NCBI GenBank assembly: GCA_964500645.1
Contig: CAZCOH010000043.1
Coordinates: forward strand, 1 to 13,517
Direction of reading: 5' to 3'
Length of the DNA: 13,517 nt
Origin: CAYFIW01 sp964500645
Lineage (GTDB): Bacteria; Chloroflexota; Dehalococcoidia; Lucifugimonadales; UBA826
The position numbers and the translations under genes are program-made. The notes under the pieces are model-generated. The model was not told where the DNA came from and made no database searches. It worked only from the letters and a program-made list of their open reading frames with translations. Positions within the stretch are counted from its first letter, which is position 1. Each line of letters starts with the position of its first letter. This document shows, piece by piece, positions 6,434 to 13,517 of this stretch.

Positions 6434-8278
6434 TTATTTTGACTGAGAAGCTTTAGCTCTTTTCGCACCGCGTTCTGACCGATGTCGATCATTTCCCGAT
6501 AATATACTTTTCCTGAGTCTTAAATTATCAGGTGTAATTTCGATTAGTTCATCTTCTGTTATCAAGTCCAAGGCCTCTTCCAAACTAAACTCGAGAGGCC
6601 TCACAAGTTGAGTTGTAATATCAGCTGTTGAAGATCTCATATTAGTCAATTTTTTCTCTTTACAAACATTAACCACCAAATCTGATGATCTTGAATTCAA
6701 ACCGACAATCATGCCTTCATAAACCTTGACTCCGGGTCCAATTATGGTTTTACCTCTTTCCTGCGCATTCAATAATCCGTACGTCACTGAATCACCTGGC
6801 TCAGAAGCCACTAGAAACCCATAAGATGAGCTACGTATTTCCCCACCATAAGGTTGATATGAAGCAAATCTATTATTCATAATCCCATCACCCCGGGTAG
6901 CATTTTGAAAGTATGAACGAAATCCTATAAGTCCCCGGGTAGGCACAATAAATTTCATCCTGATCTTCCCTGCATCATCATTTATGACTTCCTCAAGAAC
7001 ACCCAATCGACGAGTGAGATCATCAGTCAACGCACCATAGTATTCTGAATCAGTCTCAATAAAAAGATTTTCAAAAGGCTCGTGAACCTTTCCATCGATT
7101 TCCTTAATTATTGGCCTGGCCTGAGATACCTGAAATTCGTATCCCTCTCTTCTCATCGTTTCGGCCAAAACAGATAAGTGCAGTTCTCCTCTACCACTCA
7201 CATCAAATTGATCGGGGTTATCGGTTTTATTAACCCTTAGTCCTACATCAATTCTTAATTCTTGAGACAAACGTCTAGATAGTTCCCTTGAAGTACAGAA
7301 GGAGCCCTCTTTGCCCATCAAAGGCGATGTATTAATACCAAAAGTCATTTTTACCGTGGGTTCATCTACCGTAATAGTAGGAAGGCGTTCCGGGCACGAA
7401 GCATCAGATATCGTGTCTCCAATATGTACATCATTTAGGCCAACGAGAGCAACAATCTCCCCGACAGAGGCCAGATCTACTTTTTTTCTTCCCATACCTT
7501 CAAAAACCAAAACTGATTCTAAAATGTGGTTTGATTCAACACTGTCATCTGTAAGTAATGCAACTTGTGTTTTAGGTCTAATTTCCCCTCTAAATATCTT
7601 CCCTATGCTGATTTGACCCGCATAGTCATCATAGTCAAGTGCAGTCACGAGCAACTGAAAGGGCTCACTAACAGAACCAGAAGGAGCAGGCACTTCTGTC
7701 AAAATGGCCTCGAGAATGGGAGTTATATCAGCCGGATCATCTTCTATCGAGCGAACTGCATAACCGTCTCTAGCAGAAGCATAAAGAACAGGATAGTCCA
7801 ATTGAGATTCTTCTATCGCCAATTCTAAGAACAAGTCGTCTATCTCATTTTTGACTTCCTGAACCCTAATTTCGGGCCTGTCAATTTTATTTATAACAAG
7901 AATTGGTTTAAGTCCATAGCCCAGCGCCTGCTGCAACACATACCTTGTTTGTGGCATAGGGCCATCGACGGCGTCAACCAAAAGGACACATCCGTCTGCC
8001 ATATTCATAACCCTTTCCACTTCACCACTAAAATCTGCATGTCCCGGAGTATCGATAACATTTATCTTCGTTTCTTTGTATGTAATAGAAACATTCTTAG
8101 CAAGAATCGTGATCCCTTTCTCTTTCTCTAGAGGATTACTATCCGTGATCAAAACCCCAGGGTCTTCTCGTTCTGTAAAAGTATTACTTTGCTTCAAAAG
8201 TGCATCCACCAAGGTGGTTTTCCCATGGTCAACATGCGCAATTATAGTGATGTTTCTGATTCGATCCGTCGACAACAT
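6434..8278 (-). CDS. typA: Translational GTPase TypA/BipA
   Basis: Full-length TypA/BipA, 614 residues, a ribosome-associated GTPase related to EF-G and LepA that assists 50S assembly and stress or low-temperature growth. The G domain has AHVDHGKT at 14-21, EKGITI at 53-58 (G2), DTPGH at 76-80 and NKID at 130-133. Beta-barrel domain 2 follows from about 205, then the EF-G domain III- and V-like regions (SGRGELHLSVLAETMRREGYE). The BipA-specific C-terminal domain begins near 480 and includes VCKEKKLTNMRSS and SLEEALDLITEDELIEITP. ATG 8278 has TGAGGA 11 nt upstream. The tail is basic (RSERGAKRAKASQSK), common in the family. The SnoaL-like gene lies 116 bp upstream on the same strand; that gap may hold its own promoter. 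Confidence 0.97.
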   Translation of the reverse strand: MLSTDRIRNITIIAHVDHGKTTLVDALLKQSNTFTEREDPGVLITDSNPLEKEKGITILAKNVSITYKETKINVIDTPGHADFSGEVERVMNMADGCVLLVDAVDGPMPQTRYVLQQALGYGLKPILVINKIDRPEIRVQEVKNEIDDLFLELAIEESQLDYPVLYASARDGYAVRSIEDDPADITPILEAILTEVPAPSGSVSEPFQLLVTALDYDDYAGQISIGKIFRGEIRPKTQVALLTDDSVESNHILESVLVFEGMGRKKVDLASVGEIVALVGLNDVHIGDTISDASCPERLPTITVDEPTVKMTFGINTSPLMGKEGSFCTSRELSRRLSQELRIDVGLRVNKTDNPDQFDVSGRGELHLSVLAETMRREGYEFQVSQARPIIKEIDGKVHEPFENLFIETDSEYYGALTDDLTRRLGVLEEVINDDAGKIRMKFIVPTRGLIGFRSYFQNATRGDGIMNNRFASYQPYGGEIRSSSYGFLVASEPGDSVTYGLLNAQERGKTIIGPGVKVYEGMIVGLNSRSSDLVVNVCKEKKLTNMRSSTADITTQLVRPLEFSLEEALDLITEDELIEITPDNLRLRKSILSGNDRHRSERGAKRAKASQSK

Positions 8279-8394
8279 TTAAATATCAATCCTCATAATA
8301 TTTCATTGGGAAATTAGTGTGACAATCAATTATCTCACAGGAATATAATATTTTCGTGTCATTAATCACTGGATACATTATTTATAACTTTGTT

Positions 8395-8799
8395 CTATGC
8401 TGACAAATATGATGACCTGAATTTCACTCCCCATCTTCCGTTCTCAAAAATAAATATCCACAAGGTATCAAAAATGTTGTAGCTTTGGTTCATCGTATTT
8501 ACCCTGTATTGTTTCATTGCCAAATGAACCTTATTTGATCCGCACTGTACAGCAGTTACATCTTCAGAAACTGTCTTTTTCCAATTTTCATCAATAAGCC
8601 TATTACTAGTTCCTCGCAGATGTAATTCATGATCCTCCCGACTTTCCCATATTTGAAGTTCGTTCTTTCCTGATATCCTCAAGTGTGGAAAATGCATTTC
8701 ATCCAGCATTCCAGCAAAGTCTCCTCTGTTGAAAGAATCTAACCATCTGAAATAAGATTCCTTTGCTCTATTCACCTGTTCGTTCATTTCTTCATTCAT
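8395..8799 (-). CDS. SnoaL/NTF2-like fold protein
   Basis: A small protein, 134 residues from the preferred start, with features of the SnoaL/NTF2-like superfamily. An N-terminal helix (VNRAKESYFRWLDSFNRGDF) leads to DEMHFPHLRIS. After a middle region come strands typical of the cone-shaped barrel, ending in YNIFDTLWIFIFENGRWGVKFRSSY. The superfamily includes polyketide cyclases, ketosteroid isomerases and many proteins of unknown function; no catalytic residue can be assigned with confidence. I chose ATG 8799 because AAAGGA sits exactly 7 nt upstream (8807-8812). The frame extends to a TTG at 8844 (149 residues), which has a poorer ribosome site. It lies upstream of typA on the same strand and divergent from the DDN-family gene. 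Confidence 0.65.
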   Translation of the reverse strand: MNEEMNEQVNRAKESYFRWLDSFNRGDFAGMLDEMHFPHLRISGKNELQIWESREDHELHLRGTSNRLIDENWKKTVSEDVTAVQCGSNKVHLAMKQYRVNTMNQSYNIFDTLWIFIFENGRWGVKFRSSYLSA

Positions 8800-8901
8800 C
8801 TGCTGATCCTTTACAAGCTTCGTTTCAATTAGAATATCTGACAATGCAGAGGGATTATCCTGATTTCATAAATGCCCAGATACGACAATCAAAATAAAAT
8901 G

Positions 8902-8957
8902 TATACACTTTCTGTGAGTTAAGCTATAAAAATATGGGTAATCTACAAGCTAGGAGG
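8902..8957 (+). promoter_or_regulatory. Putative promoter and strong ribosome site of the DDN-family gene
   Basis: TATACA (8902-8907, 4 of 6 to the -35 consensus) is followed after exactly 17 bp by TATAAA (8925-8930, 5 of 6 to the -10). AGGAGG at 8952-8957 stands 5 nt before ATG 8963, the best ribosome site in the window. The -10 overlaps a 12-bp sequence repeated upstream of the next gene. Confidence 0.45.
8917..8928 (+). repeat. Copy 1 of a 12-bp direct repeat in a promoter region
   Basis: AGTTAAGCTATA occurs here and again at 9408-9419. Both copies lie upstream of a plus-strand gene and run into a TATAAA-like element. They may mark a shared promoter architecture or regulator site; chance recurrence of an A/T-rich word is possible. 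Confidence 0.35.
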
Positions 8958-8962
8958 AAAAA

Positions 8963-9403
8963 ATGAGTCAGTACATTGCTAGCCCAAGAGAGTGGGTAGC
9001 CGATCAAGTCGAATTGTATGAAAAGAGTGGGGGAACAAAAGGTTTAACATTAAGGGATACGGGATTACCTGTAATTATTGTCACAAATCAAGGTTGCAAA
9101 ACGGGAGCCATAAGAAAAACTCCGTTAATGCGGGTTAAAACAGGCAATGATTACGTATTAGTGGCCTCACAAGGTGGCGCTCCTAATCACCCGTTGTGGT
9201 ATCACAATTTAAAAGCGAATCCATATGTAACAGTCCAGGACGAAACAGAAAGTTACGAAATGGAAGTAAGGGAAGTAGAAGACTCTACCGAGAGAACCCA
9301 CCTATGGGATCTAGCCGTGCAAGCCTATCCTCCATACAAGGAATACCAAGAGAAAACGTCCAGACTTATCCCTGTCTTTTTAGCAGAAACAAAAGATATA
9401 TAA
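8963..9403 (+). CDS. DDN-family deazaflavin (F420)-dependent nitroreductase-like protein
   Basis: A 146-residue protein of the deazaflavin-dependent nitroreductase (DDN) family, a small split-barrel fold that binds coenzyme F420, best known from the mycobacterial enzyme that activates pretomanid. Family motifs are TNQGCKTGAIRKTPLM (41-56), ASQGGAPNHPLWYHN (68-82) followed by LKANP, and the C-terminal AYPPYKEYQEKTSRLIPVF (121-139). The physiological substrate is generally unknown; quinone reduction has been shown for some members. This gene hints that the host makes F420, though no F420 biosynthesis gene is in the window. ATG 8963 has AGGAGG 5 nt upstream. The crotonase-like gene follows 83 bp later on the same strand, with a possible separate promoter. 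Confidence 0.9.
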   Translation: MSQYIASPREWVADQVELYEKSGGTKGLTLRDTGLPVIIVTNQGCKTGAIRKTPLMRVKTGNDYVLVASQGGAPNHPLWYHNLKANPYVTVQDETESYEMEVREVEDSTERTHLWDLAVQAYPPYKEYQEKTSRLIPVFLAETKDI

Positions 9404-9407
9404 ATGT

Positions 9408-9419
9408 AGTTAAGCTATA
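9408..9419 (+). repeat. Copy 2 of the 12-bp direct repeat, upstream of the crotonase-like gene
   Basis: The second copy of AGTTAAGCTATA (first at 8917-8928) lies just after the DDN-family stop and runs into TATATAAA (9416-9423), a plausible -10. No -35 match stands 17 bp upstream. A transcript starting near 9430 would give a leader of about 57 nt to ATG 9487. Confidence 0.35.
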
Positions 9420-9486
9420 TAAACTCGCAAATTTTAGGTGTGGAAATTATTGTACAGGCCTGTTTTAAAGTTAGGAGTATTGCTAA

Positions 9487-10287
9487 ATGTCACTTGTAGT
9501 AACAGAGATCCATGACCAAGTATTTATAGTAAGAATCAACCGTCCAGAACGATTGAACGCTCTCGGATACCAGATCAGAACGGAGCTTGCTGAGGCATGG
9601 AGCAATTTCCGAGAGTCAAAAAACTTGGAGGTAGGAATTTTCACAGGAACAGGGAGAGCATTTTGTGCTGGTGAAGACATGAAAGAATCGCTCGAAGCAG
9701 GCATACCAGGTGGGCAGAGACCATCCATTACCGATCCGCTAATGTCAGGAGAACTAGAAAAACCCGTGATAGCTGCAATAAACGGATATGCTATGGGAGG
9801 TGGATTCATGTTGGTGGAATCGACAGACCTGAGAGTGTCTGTTCCCAACGCCATATTTGAAGTTTCCGAAGCCAAAAGATGGTTATTAGGTGGATATAAC
9901 CATGGAGCAATGGCCAACTTACCTCATCCCGTGGCAACCGAAATGGCATTAGGATTCAGATTCACAGCACAGAGATTTTATGAGATCGGATTCCTAAACA
10001 GAATTGTTGAAGAAGATGCCCTTATACCAACAGCTATCGATATGGCTAATCACTTGCTTTCTTTGCCGCCTGCTTCACGGGTCAATACGATTCAAATCAT
10101 GAGAAATATGAGGCCGAAAATTTCAGATCCTCTTGAATCCTTGGCAGAAGCATTGAAGGAACACGGGGATAAGCAGGATTTAATTGAATCAAGGAAAGCA
10201 TTTGCCGAAAAAAGAAAACCAAATTTTCAAGGCTGGATAAATCCTGAAGATAGGTATAATCCTCCGACCTTGGATTCTATTAAATAA
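9487..10287 (+). CDS. Enoyl-CoA hydratase/isomerase (crotonase) family protein
   Basis: A 266-residue crotonase-superfamily protein, normal length, acting on an acyl-CoA thioester. The oxyanion-hole segments are AFCAGEDMKE (58-67) and NGYAMGGGF (99-107). Compared by eye with rat enoyl-CoA hydratase, Glu128 (FEVSEAKR) matches catalytic Glu164. The partner Glu144, which follows the GGG motif (GGGCEL), is replaced by Met108 (GGGFML). Hydration by the classical two-glutamate mechanism is therefore doubtful; isomerase or another crotonase chemistry fits better. The C-terminal part has the usual trimerisation helices and FxEKRKPNFQG (AFAEKRKPNFQG near 238-249). ATG 9487 has AGGAG 9 nt upstream. It is convergent with the ROK gene, 35 bp apart, with no clear terminator between. 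Confidence 0.88.
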   Translation: MSLVVTEIHDQVFIVRINRPERLNALGYQIRTELAEAWSNFRESKNLEVGIFTGTGRAFCAGEDMKESLEAGIPGGQRPSITDPLMSGELEKPVIAAINGYAMGGGFMLVESTDLRVSVPNAIFEVSEAKRWLLGGYNHGAMANLPHPVATEMALGFRFTAQRFYEIGFLNRIVEEDALIPTAIDMANHLLSLPPASRVNTIQIMRNMRPKISDPLESLAEALKEHGDKQDLIESRKAFAEKRKPNFQGWINPEDRYNPPTLDSIK

Positions 10288-10322
10288 CCTCTGCAAAAAA
10301 TCAACTGTCCTATGATTTAAGT

Positions 10323-11270
10323 TTACAGTACGTTCCGTTGCTCGCTATATAGCAACGCATAATAAGCGGCACCAATCAAAGAAGAATTTTCCTTAAATTC
10401 AGATTTCCTTAGATCAATTTTTTTCTCAAAATGAGCCATAGAATATTCCTGCACGTACCTGATAATGTGAGGCCGTAGTAGATCAAATGATTCGCTTACA
10501 CCTCCGCCAAACACAATTCTTTCAGGCTCAAACATATTCATGATACTTACTACACCTTTTCCCAAATATTTTCCCACACCAGTTACTATTTCATTTGAGA
10601 CAATATCTCCTTCCGACGCATGTCTAAAAATATCTTTGGAAGTCAAGTCTGATTCAGTTCGTAACGACGTTCTGTCTCCATTATTAATACGATCAATTGC
10701 TTGCCTCAATATCGCTGGTCCAGAGGCATATAATTCGAGACAACCCCGATTCCCGCAATTACAGATATATCCGTCTGGTTCCACAGATATGTGACCTATT
10801 TCTCCGGAAAAACCCATTCTTCCTACATATAGGTCGCCATCTACGATTAGCCCGCCTCCTATGCCAGTCGAAAGTGTTATATACACCATGTTATTTACCC
10901 CTTGACCCGCTCCGGATCTATATTCCCCCAATGCTGCCAAAGAAGCATCGTTCCCTACCACGACTGGTAAATTCAAACGAGTTTCAAAAAATTCCAATAA
11001 AGAGAAATCATCCCAATAGGGAAGATTAGGTGGATTTACCATTTTTCCTGTCAGTCTATTAAAACTAGGGGTAGAAATACCTACACTCTTAAAGGCTGAA
11101 TCGTTAAATGAAGACTGTAAATTCTCTGCCTCTTTAATAAGCACATCGCAAGACGGTTCAGGCAAAGAGTCAATTCCTGTTGGGAATGATTTTTTTATCA
11201 AAATATTCAATTTCGTATCTAATAAAGCTATCCTGACTTGGGTACCACCTATGTCAACCGCTATAATCAA
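10323..11270 (-). CDS. ROK-family sugar kinase (glucokinase-like)
   Basis: A 315-residue ROK-family protein, probably an ATP-dependent glucose or N-acetyl-hexosamine kinase in the cytoplasm. The phosphate-binding loop is DIGGT (6-10). Asp108 in GNDAS is the catalytic base. TGIGGGLIVDG (135-145) contacts nucleotide. EIGH (157-160) with CNCGNRGCLE (170-179) gives His160, Cys170, Cys172 and Cys177, the ROK structural zinc site. There is no N-terminal helix-turn-helix, so it is a kinase rather than a ROK repressor. The start is a TTG (11268-11270): an in-frame TAG lies immediately upstream, no internal ATG precedes the DIGGT loop, and AAAAGG is 12 nt away. The sugar cannot be fixed from sequence. 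It is divergent from the receiver-like gene. Confidence 0.9.
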   Translation of the reverse strand: MIIAVDIGGTQVRIALLDTKLNILIKKSFPTGIDSLPEPSCDVLIKEAENLQSSFNDSAFKSVGISTPSFNRLTGKMVNPPNLPYWDDFSLLEFFETRLNLPVVVGNDASLAALGEYRSGAGQGVNNMVYITLSTGIGGGLIVDGDLYVGRMGFSGEIGHISVEPDGYICNCGNRGCLELYASGPAILRQAIDRINNGDRTSLRTESDLTSKDIFRHASEGDIVSNEIVTGVGKYLGKGVVSIMNMFEPERIVFGGGVSESFDLLRPHIIRYVQEYSMAHFEKKIDLRKSEFKENSSLIGAAYYALLYSEQRNVL

Positions 11271-11294
11271 CTAACTCAACTACCTTTTATATAT

Positions 11295-11308
11295 GTATCC
11301 ATGGACAC
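11295..11308. promoter_or_regulatory. Palindrome in the divergent ROK / receiver-like promoter region
   Basis: GTATCCATGGACAC is a 14-bp palindrome with one mismatched pair and a perfect TCCATGGA core (11298-11305). It lies in the 83-bp gap between two divergent start codons, a natural position for a shared operator. It contains an NcoI-type word that could also occur by chance. Confidence 0.25.
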
Positions 11309-11353
11309 TAATTATTTCCTACCGAACAATAAAAAAAACAAAAGAGTCAAAAC

Positions 11354-11722
11354 ATGAAGGCAGATAAACCGATTGTAGTGCTGGTATCAAAAAACCTCGT
11401 TTTTCTACCTAGAATTGAAGCTGCTGCTGGGTCCACGCTCCAAGTTAGACGACTTACAAATCCGGACCTCGCTTTAGACCTCGTAAAAGGGTACGACATA
11501 AGGGCAATAATAGTTGATTTAGAGGAAGAAAAAAACTTATGGAAACCCGCTCTTAAAGAACTAAATCAACACCTTTCCGATATGAACAAACAAGTCTTAT
11601 CAGTTGCATACGGCCCTCACGAAGATAAGCAGTCAATGAACGAAGCTAGGGAAATGGGATGCGAGCATGTTATGGCTAAGGGAGCTTTTGTGAATCAAAT
11701 TCGAGGACTGTTGCACCCGTAG
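11354..11722 (+). CDS. Stand-alone degenerate response-regulator receiver-like protein
   Basis: A 122-residue protein with the size and alternating strand/helix pattern of a CheY-like receiver and no output domain. Strand 1 is PIVVLVS (6-12). Asp55 ends strand 3 (AIIVDLEE) where the phospho-acceptor sits. Lys109 in VMAKGAF matches the conserved active-site Lys. The acidic pair after strand 1, which binds magnesium, is Ser-Lys (13-14), and the strand-4 Thr/Ser appears to be Ala85 in LSVAYG. Mg-dependent phosphotransfer should therefore be poor or absent, suggesting a pseudo-receiver used for protein contacts. ATG 11354 has no clear Shine-Dalgarno sequence, only a purine-rich A-tract upstream. 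No histidine kinase is nearby. Receiver assignment rests on pattern, not strong identity. Confidence 0.6.
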   Translation: MKADKPIVVLVSKNLVFLPRIEAAAGSTLQVRRLTNPDLALDLVKGYDIRAIIVDLEEEKNLWKPALKELNQHLSDMNKQVLSVAYGPHEDKQSMNEAREMGCEHVMAKGAFVNQIRGLLHP

Positions 11723-11736
11723 CACTAATATGTGGA

Positions 11737-12822
11737 TTATAGAATCCTATCAACAGGCTTATTAACCCATGCACTCATTTCATGTGGATCTGTTACAGGA
11801 TCAGCACTGCATACATGTTTTTTGTTTATTTGTGTTATGTCTGTAACCCCAAGCAATCCCATGGTAATTCGAATCTCTTCTTCAATAATCTCGAGAACCC
11901 TTATTAATCCATTTTTTCCTCCCGCGGATATACCCCATCCCTGTAATTTTCCTACAGCAACTGTTGTTGCTCCCAAGGCAATAGCCTTAACAACATCTGA
12001 ACCTCGTTGAATACCACCATCGAGAACAATTTCGGCTTTATCGCCCACCACTTGTGCTATCTCAGGAAGCATATCTAAAGTTCCAAGTCCATGATCCAGT
12101 TGCCGACCACCATGATTAGATACCCATATAACATCCACCCCGTGATCAATTGCTAGTTCAGCATCTTCAGGGGTTGCTATGCCTTTCAGCATAAGGGGTA
12201 TATCTATAAAAGATTTTATCTTCTCAATGGTCTCCCAAGTAACTGACGCTTGCCATTGAGGGTCCGCAGGATTTCTTCTGGAAACGGGTGTCCACTTACT
12301 TAACATAGGTCTTTCCCGTCGACTATAGTGGGCCGTATCGACTGTAATACATAATCCCTTATAACCGGCTGTGACTGCCCGCTGAATCATATCCTTGGTC
12401 CATTCCCAGTCTCCATGAATGTAAAGTTGGAATGACTTGGGAAACTTTGAAGCACCCATGGTCTCCTCCATGGTGGGTAAAGTAACGGAACTAACAACAT
12501 GCATTACACCAAATTCACCAGCAGATTCTGAAACTACAGCACCACCCTCCGGGTGAAAGACCTGTAGTGACCCTATGGGGGCAAGTATCACTGGCATTCT
12601 CAGACGTTGTCCAATTAGTTCAGTGGAAGAATCAATTTTTCTTACATCGATTAGAACTCTAGGCCTAAAAGCAATCTTGTCGAAAGCTAGCCTGTTTCGC
12701 CTTTGCGTCGTCTCAGATTCAGAGGCTCCTGTCAGATAATCCCAGGGTCCCTGGGCAAGATTTTGCCTAGCTCTTTGAATAATTTGTTCGTTAGTTGAAT
12801 AGTCTGAAAAATCGGTTGTCAT
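11737..12822 (-). CDS. FMN-dependent 2-hydroxyacid dehydrogenase/oxidase (lactate/glycolate type)
   Basis: A 361-residue member of the FMN-dependent alpha-hydroxyacid dehydrogenase family, which oxidises L-lactate, glycolate, mandelate or similar acids to 2-oxo acids in a TIM barrel. The active-site signature SNHGGRQLD is at 235-243, giving base His237 and Arg240. Others are WDYLTGASE with Tyr29, APIGSLQVFHPEG (81-93), QLYIHGD (132-138), ITVDTA (159-164), Lys213 in LMLKGI, and the FMN-phosphate segment LDGGIQRGSDVVKAIALGA (267-285). No long hydrophobic loop like that of membrane-bound mandelate dehydrogenase is evident, so it is probably soluble. GKLQGWG (291-297) replaces the commoner GRPxxWG. 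ATG 12822 has an AGGGA site about 6 nt upstream. The exact substrate is undetermined; it could feed 2-oxo acids into central metabolism. It is convergent with the receiver-like gene. Confidence 0.93.
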   Translation of the reverse strand: MTTDFSDYSTNEQIIQRARQNLAQGPWDYLTGASESETTQRRNRLAFDKIAFRPRVLIDVRKIDSSTELIGQRLRMPVILAPIGSLQVFHPEGGAVVSESAGEFGVMHVVSSVTLPTMEETMGASKFPKSFQLYIHGDWEWTKDMIQRAVTAGYKGLCITVDTAHYSRRERPMLSKWTPVSRRNPADPQWQASVTWETIEKIKSFIDIPLMLKGIATPEDAELAIDHGVDVIWVSNHGGRQLDHGLGTLDMLPEIAQVVGDKAEIVLDGGIQRGSDVVKAIALGATTVAVGKLQGWGISAGGKNGLIRVLEIIEEEIRITMGLLGVTDITQINKKHVCSADPVTDPHEMSAWVNKPVDRIL

Positions 12823-12943
12823 ATAATTCCCTAAATAACGTCTATGCCAGCAATAAATTTATAGCTAGTATATCCGAGGAAAACGAATTGCGAAGTTATA
12901 TTCTCATCTTCCAAACATGTATTTAAATATGAAGGACCAAAAT

Positions 12944-13517
12944 ATGAAAATATGCTCTCTTTTGCCAAGTACCACAGAAATTGTTTGCGCTCTGGGACTT
13001 CGAAAGAATCTAGTTGGTATTACTCATGAGTGTGATTTTCCAGAAGGTATCACTTCAATCCCAGTAGTAACTGAAAGTCTAATAGACCATAGTGGCAGTG
13101 ACTCCTGGGAGATAGACAAACATATAAATGAAGCTGTTCATAGTGGCTCTGGTATATATAAGATTAAAGAATTGGTAATGTCCGAAATCAAACCAGACCT
13201 GATTCTCACACAGGAGCTTTGTGAAGTATGCGCAGTTTCATATGAAATGGTTGAATCCAGCGTAAAGGAATTAAGCGGGGAGCAGACAATACTTTCATTT
13301 GAACCTTCAGACCTTCAAGGCATATTTGATTCAATATCCAAAATAGCCACATATGCAGGGGTAGAAAAGAAAGCAGCAACCCTTATACAGAGTTTTAACG
13401 ACAGAGTACGTAAAATCAAAACTAGAGCGGAAGAATCCACAAGGAAACCAAAAGTTCTTGGAATTGAATGGCTGGACCCTCCCTTCATAGGCGGTCACTG
13501 GGTTCCTGAAATGATTG
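12944..13517 (+). CDS. Cobalamin-binding-type (BtuF-like) substrate-binding protein, 3' end beyond window
   Basis: An open frame of 191 codons running off the window. The protein starts MKICSLLPSTTEIVCALG and continues with LVGITHECDFP, LILTQELCEVCAVS and GIEWLDPPFIGGHWVPEM. This is the pattern of COG0614-type periplasmic-binding-fold proteins annotated as cobalamin-binding. The fold begins at residue 2, with no signal peptide or lipobox, as in other members of this CEVCA-containing subgroup. A classical exported BtuF role is thus unproven and a cytoplasmic ligand-binding or enzymatic role is possible. ATG 12944 is preferred because GAAGGA lies 7 nt upstream; in-frame ATGs at 12929 and 12917 would add only 5 or 9 residues and no leader. 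It is divergent from the FMN dehydrogenase gene. Roughly the last third is missing if length is typical. Confidence 0.85.
   Translation, partial: MKICSLLPSTTEIVCALGLRKNLVGITHECDFPEGITSIPVVTESLIDHSGSDSWEIDKHINEAVHSGSGIYKIKELVMSEIKPDLILTQELCEVCAVSYEMVESSVKELSGEQTILSFEPSDLQGIFDSISKIATYAGVEKKAATLIQSFNDRVRKIKTRAEESTRKPKVLGIEWLDPPFIGGHWVPEMI

Noticed and set aside
8295..8325. TTGTCA and TATTAT (minus strand, each 5 of 6) as the typA promoter
   Set aside because: The spacer is 19 bp, and a start point about 7 bp past this -10 would fall inside or beyond the TGAGGA ribosome site at 8290-8295, removing it from the mRNA.
8318..8339. TGTGA...TCACA inverted repeat upstream of typA as a CRP/FNR-type site
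   Set aside because: The arms are 12 bp apart rather than 6, so it does not fit that class; 5-bp arms alone are weak evidence.
10336..10357. Perfect 7-bp inverted repeat (CGTTGCT/AGCAACG, 8-nt loop) as a terminator between the crotonase-like and ROK genes
   Set aside because: It lies inside the last codons of the ROK gene and has no T tract on either strand; coding constraint can explain it.

Overview
The window is AT-rich, gene-dense bacterial chromosome: fourteen protein-coding loci on both strands, mostly separated by gaps of tens to about 150 bases. I see no rRNA or tRNA gene, CRISPR array, insertion sequence, integrase or phage gene. The mix (a deazaflavin/F420-type nitroreductase-family protein, RraA-like, crotonase-like, acyl-CoA carboxylase and FMN-dependent 2-hydroxyacid dehydrogenase genes beside ordinary housekeeping GTPases) suits a free-living heterotroph, perhaps a marine Chloroflexota/Dehalococcoidia (SAR202-like) or actinobacterial lineage. 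That placement is inference from gene content only.

Layout. 1-834: RraA-like protein (+) behind a promoter with a perfect 12-bp palindrome. 844-1542: alpha/beta hydrolase (-), convergent with it; its terminator lies in the junction. 1696-2190: pentapeptide-repeat protein (+). 2295-2690: VanZ-like membrane protein (+), ending at a perfect 13-bp hairpin. 2761-3390: six-helix membrane protein of unknown function (-). 3391-3693: divergent intergenic region with a long inverted repeat. 3694-5262: acyl-CoA carboxylase carboxyltransferase (+), broken by an in-frame TAG at 4999-5001. 5318-6415: YchF ATPase (+). 6434-8278: TypA/BipA GTPase (-). 8395-8799: SnoaL/NTF2-like protein (-). 8963-9403: DDN-family protein (+). 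9487-10287: enoyl-CoA hydratase/isomerase-like protein (+). 10323-11270: ROK-family kinase (-), TTG start. 11354-11722: degenerate receiver-like protein (+). 11737-12822: FMN-dependent 2-hydroxyacid dehydrogenase (-). 12944-13517: cobalamin-binding-type solute-binding protein (+), cut by the window edge.

How the genes relate. Most neighbours are convergent or divergent, so few operons are likely. The possible co-directional pairs are the pentapeptide and VanZ genes, the carboxylase and ychF, the SnoaL-like gene and typA, and the DDN and crotonase genes. The last pair share a 12-bp promoter-region repeat. The metabolic genes point to acyl-CoA and 2-hydroxy/2-oxo-acid catabolism, but no complete pathway is present.

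I found no undescribed multigene system. The points most worth checking are the amber codon in a still-conserved carboxylase frame, the crotonase lacking one of the two classical catalytic glutamates, the standalone receiver with only part of its active site, and the promoter palindrome upstream of the RraA-like gene.
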